A DNA stretch of 41,588 bases from Actinokineospora spheciospongiae (GTDB taxonomy: Bacteria; Actinomycetota; Actinomycetes; Mycobacteriales; Pseudonocardiaceae): positions 1 to 41,588 of the forward strand of contig NZ_AYXG01000130.1 in NCBI RefSeq assembly GCF_000564855.1. The letters run 5' to 3'. The translations under genes and the position numbers were made by a program. How positions within the stretch are numbered: the stretch's first letter is position 1; each line of letters begins with the position of its first letter. The notes under the pieces are model-generated. The model was not told the DNA's origin and did not search any database. It saw only the letters and a program-made list of their open reading frames with translations. Below, piece by piece: positions 7,235-15,491 of this stretch.

Positions 7235-8621
7235 CCGCGGGCTGTCCCGCCTTGCGCCGCTTGAACCGGCTCACGAGCGCGTCCACGGCCAGGAACACCA
7301 GCAGGCTCGCGCCGACCGCGGGGAGCACCCACGCCAGCGCCGCCACCCCGAGCAGGACCACGACCAGCGGGCCGCCCGCCAGTTGGCGCCACACCGGGCG
7401 CGGCAGCGATTCCCACCGCCTCCGGTACGGGTTGTGTATCCACCACATGCGGTAGCCGAGGGCGAGCAGGGCGAACGTGGCCGCCGCCAGCAGCGCGAGG
7501 GCGATCTGGTTCGCGAGGCCGAACAGGGTGCCGGTGTGGAACTGCGTGGCCAGGGTGCTGAGCTTCGCCACCGGCGAGTAGTCGCTCCAGTCGAGGTGTT
7601 CGGTCACCCCCTCGGTGTAGGGGTCGATCGCCACGGCACCCCGGTGGATGGGCAGGCCGTCCGAGATCTCCGTGACGGTGAAGGGCGTACCCGAACCCGA
7701 CGGCGGGGTCACGGCCAGTTCGCCGCTCAGCCCGGCGGCCTTGGCGGCCACCACCGCGCGGTCGATGTCGATGGGCTGGGCACCCGCCGGGACCGGCACC
7801 GGGGCCGCCGCGAGCACGGGGGCCCGCAGGCGGCCGGGGTCGATCGTCGAGTCCGCCCGACCGCCCGCGAACCGGGTCATGGTGAGCCCGGTCCCGGCCA
7901 GGAGCACCAGGCCGACCGCGAGCCACAGGCCCGCGGCGCCGTGGATCGCCCGCAGCCGCGTCCACCCCATCTTGTCGCGGACGGACGGCAGGAGCACTTC
8001 GCGCCGGGTGCGCTTGCGGCGGGTGCGGGCCAGCCACAGCACCAGGCCGCCCACGGCGATCAGGGGCACCCAGCTCGCGGCGAGTTCGGCGTAGAGCCTG
8101 CCCGGTGCGCCCAGGTGCAGGTTGCCGTGGAACTGGCGCAGCCACGTGTTCGCGGGCAGCCGGTTCTCGACCGTGGTCAGCTCGCCGTTGATCAGCCTGG
8201 TGTACGGGTCGACGAACACCGTGCGGTCCTCGATCCCGTCCGGGCCGGGGACCGCCAGCACCACCCGGGTGGTGCGGTCGTCGGCGGGTGGGGTGAGGAC
8301 GGCCTTGAGCGTCGCCTCCGGGTGGGCCGTGAGCGCTGCCCTGACCTGTTCGGCAAGGGGGCGGCGCACCTCGCCGACGTGGTGCACGTGCAGGTCGGAC
8401 CGGTAGAGGCTGTCGTGGATCTGCGGGCTGAACACGTAGACGAGCCCGGTCAGGCACAGCGCCGCGAGGAAGGGCGCGACCACGATGCCCGCGACGAAGT
8501 GCAGCCGCCGGGCGACGATCTGCAGGACGGGGCTCAGGCGCGGCCGGGCGGCGGCCCGGCGGGTGGGGGCGGCGGGGGGCGAGGACAAGGCGACTCCCAG
8601 GCGGCTGGTGGGGGCGTTCAT
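7215..8621 (-). CDS. PepSY-associated transmembrane protein
   Basis: 468 aa with the PepSY_TM architecture: an N-terminal helix (ARRLHFVAGIVVAPF), a periplasmic-type domain, a conserved His-rich turn (RQFHGNLHLG), a second helix (WVPLIAVGGLVLWL), a third (AIHGAAGLWLAVGLVLL) and C-terminal helices (about 395-450). Family members are found with iron/copper and redox genes and may be heme-containing reductases or assembly factors; the histidines in the helices fit that view. Last gene of the minus-strand operon, with ATGA overlap to the CopC-CopD fusion upstream. Its 3' end overlaps the VOC gene. Confidence 0.88.
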   Translation of the reverse strand: MNAPTSRLGVALSSPPAAPTRRAAARPRLSPVLQIVARRLHFVAGIVVAPFLAALCLTGLVYVFSPQIHDSLYRSDLHVHHVGEVRRPLAEQVRAALTAHPEATLKAVLTPPADDRTTRVVLAVPGPDGIEDRTVFVDPYTRLINGELTTVENRLPANTWLRQFHGNLHLGAPGRLYAELAASWVPLIAVGGLVLWLARTRRKRTRREVLLPSVRDKMGWTRLRAIHGAAGLWLAVGLVLLAGTGLTMTRFAGGRADSTIDPGRLRAPVLAAAPVPVPAGAQPIDIDRAVVAAKAAGLSGELAVTPPSGSGTPFTVTEISDGLPIHRGAVAIDPYTEGVTEHLDWSDYSPVAKLSTLATQFHTGTLFGLANQIALALLAAATFALLALGYRMWWIHNPYRRRWESLPRPVWRQLAGGPLVVVLLGVAALAWVLPAVGASLLVFLAVDALVSRFKRRKAGQPAVRPPAS

Positions 8622-10300
8622 CGCACGTCGATGGGTTGCCCGACCGTGTGCGTGCTGCCGTCGGCTGCCCGCAGGGTCAGGGCGAGCTGCCACCGCCCGC
8701 GCTCGGGCACCGTCGCCCGGCCCGTCCAGTGGCCGGGGCCCGCGCGGTCCAGGGGCACCGGTTCCGTCCGGTTGTCGCGCTTGAGGGCGATGCTCACGGC
8801 GGTGTGGGCGCCGTGCGGGCCGAGGACCGACACGCGTACGTCGAGCCGGTCGGTGGTCGGGATGAGCACCAGGTCCAGCGAGCCCTGCCCGCTCGGGGTG
8901 CCGGTGTCGTAGGTGAGCCGCGCGGGCGGGGCCTGCTCGCGGATCGCCGCCGGGGCCTGACCCACCGGGCCCGCCGCGTGCGCGCTCTGGCCGGGGTCGA
9001 GGGCGATCAGCGTCGCGGTGGTCGCGGTGATCAGCGCGGCGGCTCCCGCCACCCCCACGACCTGGTGGCCGAGCCGGGTCGACCGCGCCTTCGCGGACCC
9101 GCCCGCCGCGCGGCGGGAGAGCAGCCAGGCGAAGACGGCGAGGACCGCGGCCAGGGCGAGGGCTCCGGCGGGGAGCAGGCCGAGGCCGTGCCCGAGCCAG
9201 GCCTGGGCGGTCCCGGCGACGGCGAGCAGCACCGCGCACCCCACCACCGACCGCGCGAGCCGGGCCACGGCGTGCCGGTGGCGACCGACCGGGAACCGCA
9301 GCAGCACCAAGCCGCCCACCGGGATGGCCAGGGCGACGAGGAGACCGATGTCCGCGGCGAGCGCGAGGGGGGACGGTGAACCGAGCGATCGGGGGTCGGC
9401 GAGGGGCCAGGTGGCGAAGACCGCCGACGCGCAGCCGAGCACCGCCGCGCCGCGCGAGCACCGCTCGACCGCCGTGGTCGCGGGCGGGTTCACCACCAGC
9501 AGCACGAGGCCGAGGGTGGCGGGGACGAGGGTGGCGAGGCGGGCGAGCAGCGCCGCGCCCCCGGTCGACTCGACGGCGGCGGAGAGGAGTCGCGGGTCGA
9601 GCGCGTCGTGCCACGGCACCCACGCCGCGTACGGCCCGAACGACACCAGGGCGACGAGCGTGCTCCCGACCAGCAGCCACCAGGCGACCTTGATCAGCCG
9701 ACGGGTGACCCTGGCCCGCACGGCGGGGGGCCCGAGCGAGGCGACGAAGAACGCCAGGCCCGCGAGCAGCACCATGGCCGCGACCGCCAGCGCCCGCGCC
9801 GCCAGGTGCGCGGCCGCCACGACCGGGTCGCGCGTCGTCTCGATCGCCGGGATGCCGCCGGGCTGGATCGGGCGGGACACGTCGAAGGTGAAGGAGCCGC
9901 TGACGGGTTCCAGCCCGCTCGACGGCGCGGTCCACGCCACGGCGTAGGTGCCCTCGTTGCGCTGCGCGGGCATGGGGACGGAGATCGCGTCCTCCCGGCC
10001 GTCCGGGTGGGTCGGCCGGGTGAAGACCACCTGCCTGCCGCCGGGGTCGAGGACGCGCACGGTGGCCAGGGCGGCGGGCACCGGGCGGTCGAAGGTCAAC
10101 ACGACCGCGTCGGGTGACTTGACGAGCTCGGTGTTGCCCGGGGAGGTCGTCAGGAGCACCGGGTCCCCGGTCGCCTGCGGGGTGGTGGCGAGCAGCGCGC
10201 CCCAGCAGGCGGCGACCAGCAGCAGCAGCGCGACGAACTGCCCGGCGGCGGCGCGCGGGCGGGCGACCGCGGCGCGGGGGCGTTCCCGCACGGTCGTCAC
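8618..10300 (-). CDS. CopC-CopD fusion-type membrane protein lacking canonical CopC ligands
   Basis: 560 aa from GTG at 10300, chosen because GTGA overlaps the upstream stop. A signal/anchor helix (about 20-42) precedes a CopC-like domain (PVLLTTSPGNTELVKSPDAV, then VVLTFDRPV and PVSGSFTFDV). CopD-like helices follow at about 150-420, then a C-terminal extracytoplasmic domain. In standard CopC the mature protein starts with His and a second His precedes PVSG (HPVSG). Here the first is replaced by Asp-Pro (GDPVLL) and the second reads LEPVSG. Canonical copper uptake is therefore doubtful although the fold is retained. It sits between the DUF1775 gene and the PepSY gene. Confidence 0.85.
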   Translation of the reverse strand: MTTVRERPRAAVARPRAAAGQFVALLLLVAACWGALLATTPQATGDPVLLTTSPGNTELVKSPDAVVLTFDRPVPAALATVRVLDPGGRQVVFTRPTHPDGREDAISVPMPAQRNEGTYAVAWTAPSSGLEPVSGSFTFDVSRPIQPGGIPAIETTRDPVVAAAHLAARALAVAAMVLLAGLAFFVASLGPPAVRARVTRRLIKVAWWLLVGSTLVALVSFGPYAAWVPWHDALDPRLLSAAVESTGGAALLARLATLVPATLGLVLLVVNPPATTAVERCSRGAAVLGCASAVFATWPLADPRSLGSPSPLALAADIGLLVALAIPVGGLVLLRFPVGRHRHAVARLARSVVGCAVLLAVAGTAQAWLGHGLGLLPAGALALAAVLAVFAWLLSRRAAGGSAKARSTRLGHQVVGVAGAAALITATTATLIALDPGQSAHAAGPVGQAPAAIREQAPPARLTYDTGTPSGQGSLDLVLIPTTDRLDVRVSVLGPHGAHTAVSIALKRDNRTEPVPLDRAGPGHWTGRATVPERGRWQLALTLRAADGSTHTVGQPIDVR

Positions 10301-11169
10301 TCGGCACCCACCCCGCTCTCCTCGACGCGCCCGGCCTTCGGTCCCGCGGCGCCGGGTCCCGCTGTGTCCGGCTCGTCGGCAGCGGATTTCGCGGTGTCGG
10401 ACTCCGCGGTGTCGGGTTCCGCGGCGGCCGTGCTCAGCCCGCGGCGGTGGGACCGGTACCCGACCACCGCGATCACGGCGAGCGCGAGGCCCAGCGCGCC
10501 CCACAGCACGGCGAACGGGGGCCCGCCGGTGGTGCCCGCGCTCCGCGCCCCCTGGTCCGCGGGGGCGGCGGTGTCGACCACCTGGAACGGTTGCGCCGCG
10601 TCGACTTCGCCCGCCGGGGCCACGGCCGCGGGAGCCGCGCCCCCGCCCGCGCCGGAGCCCGCCCCGAAGTTGATCACCGGAGCGGGCGCGGTGTTCTGGT
10701 CCCAGCGCGAGACCGCCCCGTTGGCGAAGGTCTGCGTCGCCCCGAGCAGCAGCCTGCCCTCGGCGGGCAGCGGGCCCATGGTGACGAGGAACTGCTCGAA
10801 CTGCCTCGGGCCGATCGCGCCGCCTTCGAAGACGAGGGCCCCCACGACCTCGCGGATCACCTTGCCGTCCGCCTCGACCGGCGGGTCGAGCGGCCGGGGG
10901 CGGATGGTGGCTGTCCAGCCCGGTGCCGAGGCGACCTTGACGTAGGGCACGGGCGGGGTCGCCGGGAAGACCAGTTCGAGCCGGGTGGACTTGGTGTCGG
11001 TTCGCTCGTTGGCCAACCGGAAGGCGAAGGTGCGCGTGCCGCCGCCATCGGCGCGGTCGGGCACTATGGACACTTGGGCGGTCGCGGGCGACGACAGCGC
11101 GATCGCGCCGAGCACGGCCGCGAGCAACGCGGACAGGCCGCGAGGGAGGGCTTTCCGGCGGTAGGCCAT
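10297..11169 (-). CDS. YcnI-like DUF1775 secreted membrane-anchored protein
   Basis: 290 aa. There is a Sec signal (1-31, cleavage after ATA), a DUF1775 domain (about 32-165), a Pro/Ala linker and a C-terminal helix (about 218-240) with a cytoplasmic tail. YcnI proteins normally begin HVTV after cleavage, and that first His binds copper together with a conserved Trp. Here the mature start reads QVSIVP: the His is replaced by Gln, while the Trp (VSRWDQ) remains. The ATG at 11169 has AGGAG at good spacing, just beyond a strong hairpin that follows the upstream gene. Its stop overlaps the CopC-CopD start. Confidence 0.88.
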   Translation of the reverse strand: MAYRRKALPRGLSALLAAVLGAIALSSPATAQVSIVPDRADGGGTRTFAFRLANERTDTKSTRLELVFPATPPVPYVKVASAPGWTATIRPRPLDPPVEADGKVIREVVGALVFEGGAIGPRQFEQFLVTMGPLPAEGRLLLGATQTFANGAVSRWDQNTAPAPVINFGAGSGAGGGAAPAAVAPAGEVDAAQPFQVVDTAAPADQGARSAGTTGGPPFAVLWGALGLALAVIAVVGYRSHRRGLSTAAAEPDTAESDTAKSAADEPDTAGPGAAGPKAGRVEESGVGAE

Positions 11170-11187
11170 GGTGGGCTCCTGAGCAGA

Positions 11188-11225
11188 GTGGTCCGGGACC
11201 GGGAGCTCTCCCGGTCCCGGACCAC
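11188..11225 (-). terminator. Perfect 18-bp hairpin between the propeller and DUF1775 genes
   Basis: Arms 11188-11205 and 11208-11225 are perfect inverted repeats with a 2-nt centre (4 or more unpaired bases in practice). The hairpin lies 13 nt after the propeller gene stop and just before the DUF1775 Shine-Dalgarno. No T-run follows on the minus strand. It may act as partial terminator, RNA-stability element or attenuator setting the expression ratio inside the operon. Confidence 0.6.
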
Positions 11226-11238
11226 TACCGTGTCGGTG

Positions 11239-13551
11239 TCAGCAGGTGGACTTGTCGATCGGGTTGAGCTGCCCGCAGGTCAACTGCGACCGCCAGCTCC
11301 CCTGGTTCTGCTGGGCCCACCCGTTGTAGACGAGCGGGATGGCCAGCACGCCCTGGCCGCCGTAGCCCGACTTCCCGGAGATGGAACCGTCCATCTTGGT
11401 CTTCGGGGTGGCGTCGAGCGTCAGTTGGCCCGCGATCTTCGCGTCGTCGAGGGCGCCGTCGCCGTTCGGGTCGACGTCGATGATCTGCATGACGTTGGCG
11501 AACTTGTTGGAGACGTAGCCGTAGTAGCCGCCGCCCTTCTTGGCACCGAAGTTGATGCCGTGGCAGCCCGCCGAGCACGGCAGGTCCTTGACGATCTTGT
11601 TGGTCCTCGGGTCGATGACCGTGACCGTCTGGGACAGCACGTTCGCCGCGAGCATCGCGTTGCCGTCCGGGGTGACCGGCAGCTGGATCGTCAACCCGCC
11701 GAACGGCGCGCCGCTCTTCGGGCCGTCCTGCGGGCTGTAGTTCGCCCACAGGTCGATCGTCTTGCTGTGCGCCATCTGCCCGTTGTCCGCACAGGCGTCC
11801 TGCGCCAGCGAGACGCACGTGAGCGTCTGGCCGAGGAAGTCCGCCGTGTAGAACGTCGAGGAGTCCGGGGTCATGCTCGTGGCGATCGGGAACTGGCCCG
11901 TCTTCTCGGTGCGGATCGTGCCGGTCGGCATGTCGATCACCGACGCGTTGTTGGTCATCACGTTCGGGGTGACCACGGTCTTGCCGTCCGAACTGGTCCA
12001 GTGCGCGTGCGGGTGCCGGACCTCACCGGTCGGGCTGACCGTGATCTTGCGGAGCACGTTCGTGCCGCCCGGTGCCAGCTCGACGACCTCGTTGCCCGCG
12101 TTGATGCCGATGATGAGGTTGTCGCTGCCCGGTGCCGTCATCACGTGCGCCGGGTTGTGGCCGACCTGGGTGGACCGGACGAACTCGCCGGTCTCCCGGT
12201 CGAACACGTCCACCTTGTCGGCGAACCACTCGGTCTGGTACAGGTACTTGTAGTCCTTGTCGGTCCACATGTTGTGCGGGTTGTTCATGTTGATCGACGG
12301 GGCGCCGATCTTGCGGTCGACCGTCCAGTTGGTCACGTCGACCTTGGTGGCCGAGCCGACCGCCTTCTTGCCCGCCCACTCCTCGACCTCGGTGTCGATC
12401 CACACCTCACCGACGCCGGGGACCTCGGGGAGCTGGTTGCCCTTCGACAGGGTCTTCGGGTACGAGAACTTCTTGTCGAAGTAGGCGTCCAGGTTCGGGA
12501 TCAGCACCGGGTTGCCCGCGGCGTCGTACTGCAGGATCGGCACCGGCGGCTGGATCGCGTTGAAGCTGTTCTCCGAGTCCGCCTTGTACTGCTGCCAGTT
12601 GTTCGGGTTGGTGATGTTGAAGAACGTGTTCACCAGCCGGTTGACGATGTCGGAGTTGGTCGGGACGACGAGGTTGCGCGAGTTCACCATCGACGCCTTG
12701 CCGAAGTCGAGGCCGATGGTGAGCGGGTCGTCGACCACCACCGCGCCCAGCATGTACGGGGTCACCATGTCGGTGAACGCGTACAGCCCGGGCTCGGTGA
12801 GCTGGATCGACCGCTGGCCGAAGAACGCGCCCGCGGGGTTCTCGTAGGGGAAGCCCTCGGCGCCCTCGGGGGCGATCAGGCCCATCGGGTTGCGGATGCC
12901 GGTCGACTCCTTCGGGTCGACCACGAAGTTGACCGTCACCGGCGCGCCCTTGACGGCGAACTTGGCGAGGTCGTTCAGGGCGCCCTGCAGGTCAACGCCG
13001 ACCGGCAGGGAGTTCAGGTTGAACGGCTGGTCGGCGCGCATCGAGCTGAGCTGCTGGGCGAACTTGCCGAGCAGGTTCTCCGCCTTCGCCGCCGCCGGGG
13101 CGGCCTGCCGGTCGGCCGTCCCGATCGCCTTGACCGATGCCAGGGTGCTGTCGAGGTTCAGCGCCTTGCCCAGTTCGCCGCCGAGCGAACCGAGCAGCGG
13201 GAGCTGGCCGAGGAGGTTCCCCGTCAGGTTGCCGACCGCGCCGACGAGGTCGGAGTTCAGCAGGCTGGAGAGTTCACCCCCGGTGGTCAGTCCACCCAGC
13301 GTGCCGAGCCGGGGCATGACCGCCACCGCCAGGGACTGGTCTCCGAACAGGTTCAGCCCGGAGTCGAACCACTTGCCGTTGTCGTCCCTGAGGTGGAACG
13401 TGATCGGCACGGGGGCGAGCCCGATGGGCTGCTGGGCCGAGGCCGGGATCACGGCCACCGAGGAGATGCCGAGGGTGGCGACCGAGAGCGCGGCCACCGC
13501 CTTGGCGCGACGCCACCTCCGGTGGGCTCCTGGCGGAGCTTCTGGGAACAT
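11239..13551 (-). CDS. Secreted cupredoxin-like/beta-propeller protein with altered copper-site loop
   Basis: 770 aa from ATG at 13551, with GGAAGGA upstream. Signal peptide 1-39 (RRWRR, then a hydrophobic core, PASA). Residues about 205-275 resemble a cupredoxin: PEGAEGFPY, GAFFGQRSIQL, then GLYAFTDMVTPYMLGAVVV. In copper-binding relatives as I recall them this last loop reads CxxHPxM; here Asp261 and Thr264 occupy the Cys and His positions and Met267 remains. Residues about 410-740 form a YVTN/NosZ-like propeller rich in His motifs (PHNMW, GHNPAHV, HPHAHW, CSAGCHG). The protein is probably extracellular. It might be a redox or metal-binding propeller whose type-1 copper centre has been lost. 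Confidence 0.8.
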   Translation of the reverse strand: MFPEAPPGAHRRWRRAKAVAALSVATLGISSVAVIPASAQQPIGLAPVPITFHLRDDNGKWFDSGLNLFGDQSLAVAVMPRLGTLGGLTTGGELSSLLNSDLVGAVGNLTGNLLGQLPLLGSLGGELGKALNLDSTLASVKAIGTADRQAAPAAAKAENLLGKFAQQLSSMRADQPFNLNSLPVGVDLQGALNDLAKFAVKGAPVTVNFVVDPKESTGIRNPMGLIAPEGAEGFPYENPAGAFFGQRSIQLTEPGLYAFTDMVTPYMLGAVVVDDPLTIGLDFGKASMVNSRNLVVPTNSDIVNRLVNTFFNITNPNNWQQYKADSENSFNAIQPPVPILQYDAAGNPVLIPNLDAYFDKKFSYPKTLSKGNQLPEVPGVGEVWIDTEVEEWAGKKAVGSATKVDVTNWTVDRKIGAPSINMNNPHNMWTDKDYKYLYQTEWFADKVDVFDRETGEFVRSTQVGHNPAHVMTAPGSDNLIIGINAGNEVVELAPGGTNVLRKITVSPTGEVRHPHAHWTSSDGKTVVTPNVMTNNASVIDMPTGTIRTEKTGQFPIATSMTPDSSTFYTADFLGQTLTCVSLAQDACADNGQMAHSKTIDLWANYSPQDGPKSGAPFGGLTIQLPVTPDGNAMLAANVLSQTVTVIDPRTNKIVKDLPCSAGCHGINFGAKKGGGYYGYVSNKFANVMQIIDVDPNGDGALDDAKIAGQLTLDATPKTKMDGSISGKSGYGGQGVLAIPLVYNGWAQQNQGSWRSQLTCGQLNPIDKSTC

Positions 13552-13750
13552 GGGTTTCCTTCCTATTCCTGTCCGGCCCGGTGGGAATCGGACTGTCCGA
13601 ACGAGGGAAAGTGAATCACGGAAAACAGGACCTACTCGGTTTCTTCCTGTTAACGAGAAGTGAAATAGACGATCGTGAAAAATGTTCTCGCGGTGAGGAA
13701 AAGCGTCGAAAAAAGGACTGGGAGCGTTTGCGTTTAATACTTCCCCGCGC
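13552..13750. other. AT-richer intergenic leader upstream of the propeller gene
   Basis: This stretch separates the Pro-rich gene from the propeller gene, has clearly lower GC than its neighbours, and contains the GGAAGGA ribosome site for the ATG at 13551. I see no gene in it. It is the likely promoter/leader of the propeller-DUF1775-CopCD-PepSY part of the locus, but no confident -35/-10 pair can be named. Confidence 0.4.
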
Positions 13751-14314
13751 TCAGCCGAGCAGACCGAGGACGACGCAGAGCAATGGCCCCAGCAATCCGC
13801 TCGAATCGCATTCCGGAGCGGGCGGGGGCGGGGTCGGTCGAGGGGGCGGCGGTGTGGTGGTCGGGGGTCTGACGACCGGCGGGTCGGACGGTCGCGGCGG
13901 CGCGGGCGGAGTTCCGGTGGGAGGCGGTGGTGCAGGAGGCGGCGGGAGCGATTGCCCCGGTGCGGGCAGCGGTTCCCAGGTCGGCGCCGGTCGACCGGGT
14001 GTCCCCGGCGGCACCGCGACCGGGGGGACGCGGCCGGTGGCGACCGCCCGCCCGACACCGACCGGGCGGCCCTCGGCGGTCGGACCCGGTTCGGGCACCG
14101 TCACCGGTGGTGTCGGGACCGGTGGCGGGGAAAGCGATCCGGTGCTCGTGGGTGGGATGATGACCGGGAACTCCGGTCCGGGCGCGGAGACCTGGGCGAC
14201 CCGCGGTGGCGGGTCACCGAGGTGGCCCGCCACCGTCCAGAACGCCCAGCCGCAGGACGCGGCGGCGACGAGGGCCGCCGCGCGGGTACCGATCTTCGTC
14301 GTCAGCGCGGCCAT
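13751..14314 (-). CDS. Proline-rich membrane-anchored extracytoplasmic protein
   Basis: 187 aa with one N-terminal hydrophobic segment (about 9-30, RAAALVAAASCGWAFWTVAG). A very long Pro-rich region (about 35-167) is dominated by PPP, PPT and PVP runs. A short hydrophobic tail (GLLGPLLCVVLGLLG) has Cys on either side. No enzymatic domain is seen. Such proteins usually act as wall-spanning stalks or spacers. Its ATG is 1 nt after the reductase stop, so the two are co-translated, and it precedes the secreted propeller gene. That context suggests a scaffold linking membrane and wall components of this locus. Confidence 0.75.
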   Translation of the reverse strand: MAALTTKIGTRAAALVAAASCGWAFWTVAGHLGDPPPRVAQVSAPGPEFPVIIPPTSTGSLSPPPVPTPPVTVPEPGPTAEGRPVGVGRAVATGRVPPVAVPPGTPGRPAPTWEPLPAPGQSLPPPPAPPPPTGTPPAPPRPSDPPVVRPPTTTPPPPRPTPPPPAPECDSSGLLGPLLCVVLGLLG

Positions 14315-14315
14315 G

Positions 14316-15281
14316 TCAGAGGTCCAACACCAGCTTCCGCCCGCGGGAGCGGGACACGCAGATCATCATCGTCTCGTTCGCGGCCTGCTCCTCGCTGGTC
14401 AGCAGCGAGTCGCGGTGGTCGGGGACCCCGTCGAGCACCGGGGTCTCGCACGTCCCGCACGTGCCGCCGCGACATGACGACAGCACCGGCACGCCCGCGT
14501 CCTCGGCCACCTCCAGGATCGACCGGTCGGCGGGCACCGCCAGCGTCAGCCCCGACCGGGCGAGCTCGACGTCGAACCCCGTCACCGGGCCGGTGTTCTC
14601 CTTGGGCGTGAACCGTTCCACGTGGAGGGTGAGTCCCGGGAGGCCCGCGCAGAGCTCCTCGGCCGCGGCCAGGAGCGGTTCGGGCCCGCAGCAGTAGACC
14701 GCGGTGCCGGTGCCCGCTCTGCCCAGCACCCCCGGCACGTCGGGCGGTCCCGCTTCGTCGCGGGGCCACAGCACCACCCGGTCGCCGTACCGCTCCCGCA
14801 GCCACGCGGCGAACGCCATCGACGTGCGCGACCGCCCGCCGTAGAGCAGTTGCCAGTCCGCGCCGTCCGCCTCGGCCGCGGCGACCATCGGGATGAACGG
14901 GGTGATGCCGATCCCGCCCGCGACGAACAGGTACCGCTCGGCGCGGACGTACGGGAAGTTGTTGCGGGGCCCGCGGACGCGGACCCGGTCACCGGGGCGC
15001 AGCGCGTCGTGCACGAACGCGGACCCGCCGCGCCCGGCGCGCTCGCGCAGCACGGCGACTTCCAACACCGAGCGGTCACCGGGGTCTCCGCACAGCGAGT
15101 ACTGGCGGACGGTGTCCGGCCGCAGCACCAGGTCCACGTGGGCACCCGGGGCCCACGGCGGGAGCGGGTCCCCCGCGGGGTGGCGGAACACCAGCCGGAC
15201 GACGCCGTCGGCGATCGTCTCCTTGTGCGCCAGCAGCACTTCGAGGTCGAGGTCGGCCGAGGGAAGGAGGTGGGTGGTCAT
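14316..15281 (-). CDS. Phthalate dioxygenase reductase/VanB-type FAD-[2Fe-2S] oxidoreductase
   Basis: 321 aa from ATG at 15281 with GGGAGAG. The flavin domain has RQYSL (59-63), the NAD(P) domain GGIGITPFIPM (122-132) and CCGPEPLL, and a C-terminal plant-type ferredoxin carries cluster ligands Cys270, Cys275, Cys278 (SCRGGTCGTC) and Cys308. These enzymes pass electrons from NAD(P)H to a Rieske oxygenase or another acceptor. No oxygenase is encoded nearby; instead it leads a set of membrane and secreted redox-like proteins, with the Pro-rich gene 1 nt downstream. The electron acceptor is unknown. It is cytoplasmic, with no signal peptide. Confidence 0.92.
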   Translation of the reverse strand: MTTHLLPSADLDLEVLLAHKETIADGVVRLVFRHPAGDPLPPWAPGAHVDLVLRPDTVRQYSLCGDPGDRSVLEVAVLRERAGRGGSAFVHDALRPGDRVRVRGPRNNFPYVRAERYLFVAGGIGITPFIPMVAAAEADGADWQLLYGGRSRTSMAFAAWLRERYGDRVVLWPRDEAGPPDVPGVLGRAGTGTAVYCCGPEPLLAAAEELCAGLPGLTLHVERFTPKENTGPVTGFDVELARSGLTLAVPADRSILEVAEDAGVPVLSSCRGGTCGTCETPVLDGVPDHRDSLLTSEEQAANETMMICVSRSRGRKLVLDL

Positions 15282-15491
15282 GGCTCTCCCGGTTTTTGCA
15301 CGTGGGTTCGAAGAACAAGTCAAACGAGCGCCGGAAACAGCGAAATAGCTGGACAATGAATTCCGTGTATCGCCGTTTTCACGGCGCACGGCGGGGGCGG
15401 TGAGCTTTTCCGAGAACCCGGGCAGGCACTGCTGTCAAATACTACCCATTTCTGCCGTCACCACCAGAGGTCATTTCGCCACAGAAATCGA

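Noticed and set aside
8618..11169. Ordinary copper uptake pair (CopCD with YcnI)
   Set aside because: The folds match but the copper-binding His residues of both CopC and YcnI appear replaced, so I do not annotate copper transport.
10447..13614. Very long open frame on the + strand opposite the DUF1775 and propeller genes
   Set aside because: Its translation is Arg/Gly/Val/Asp-rich low-complexity sequence without domains, the normal antisense shadow of high-GC3 genes. The minus-strand frames carry signal peptides and family motifs.
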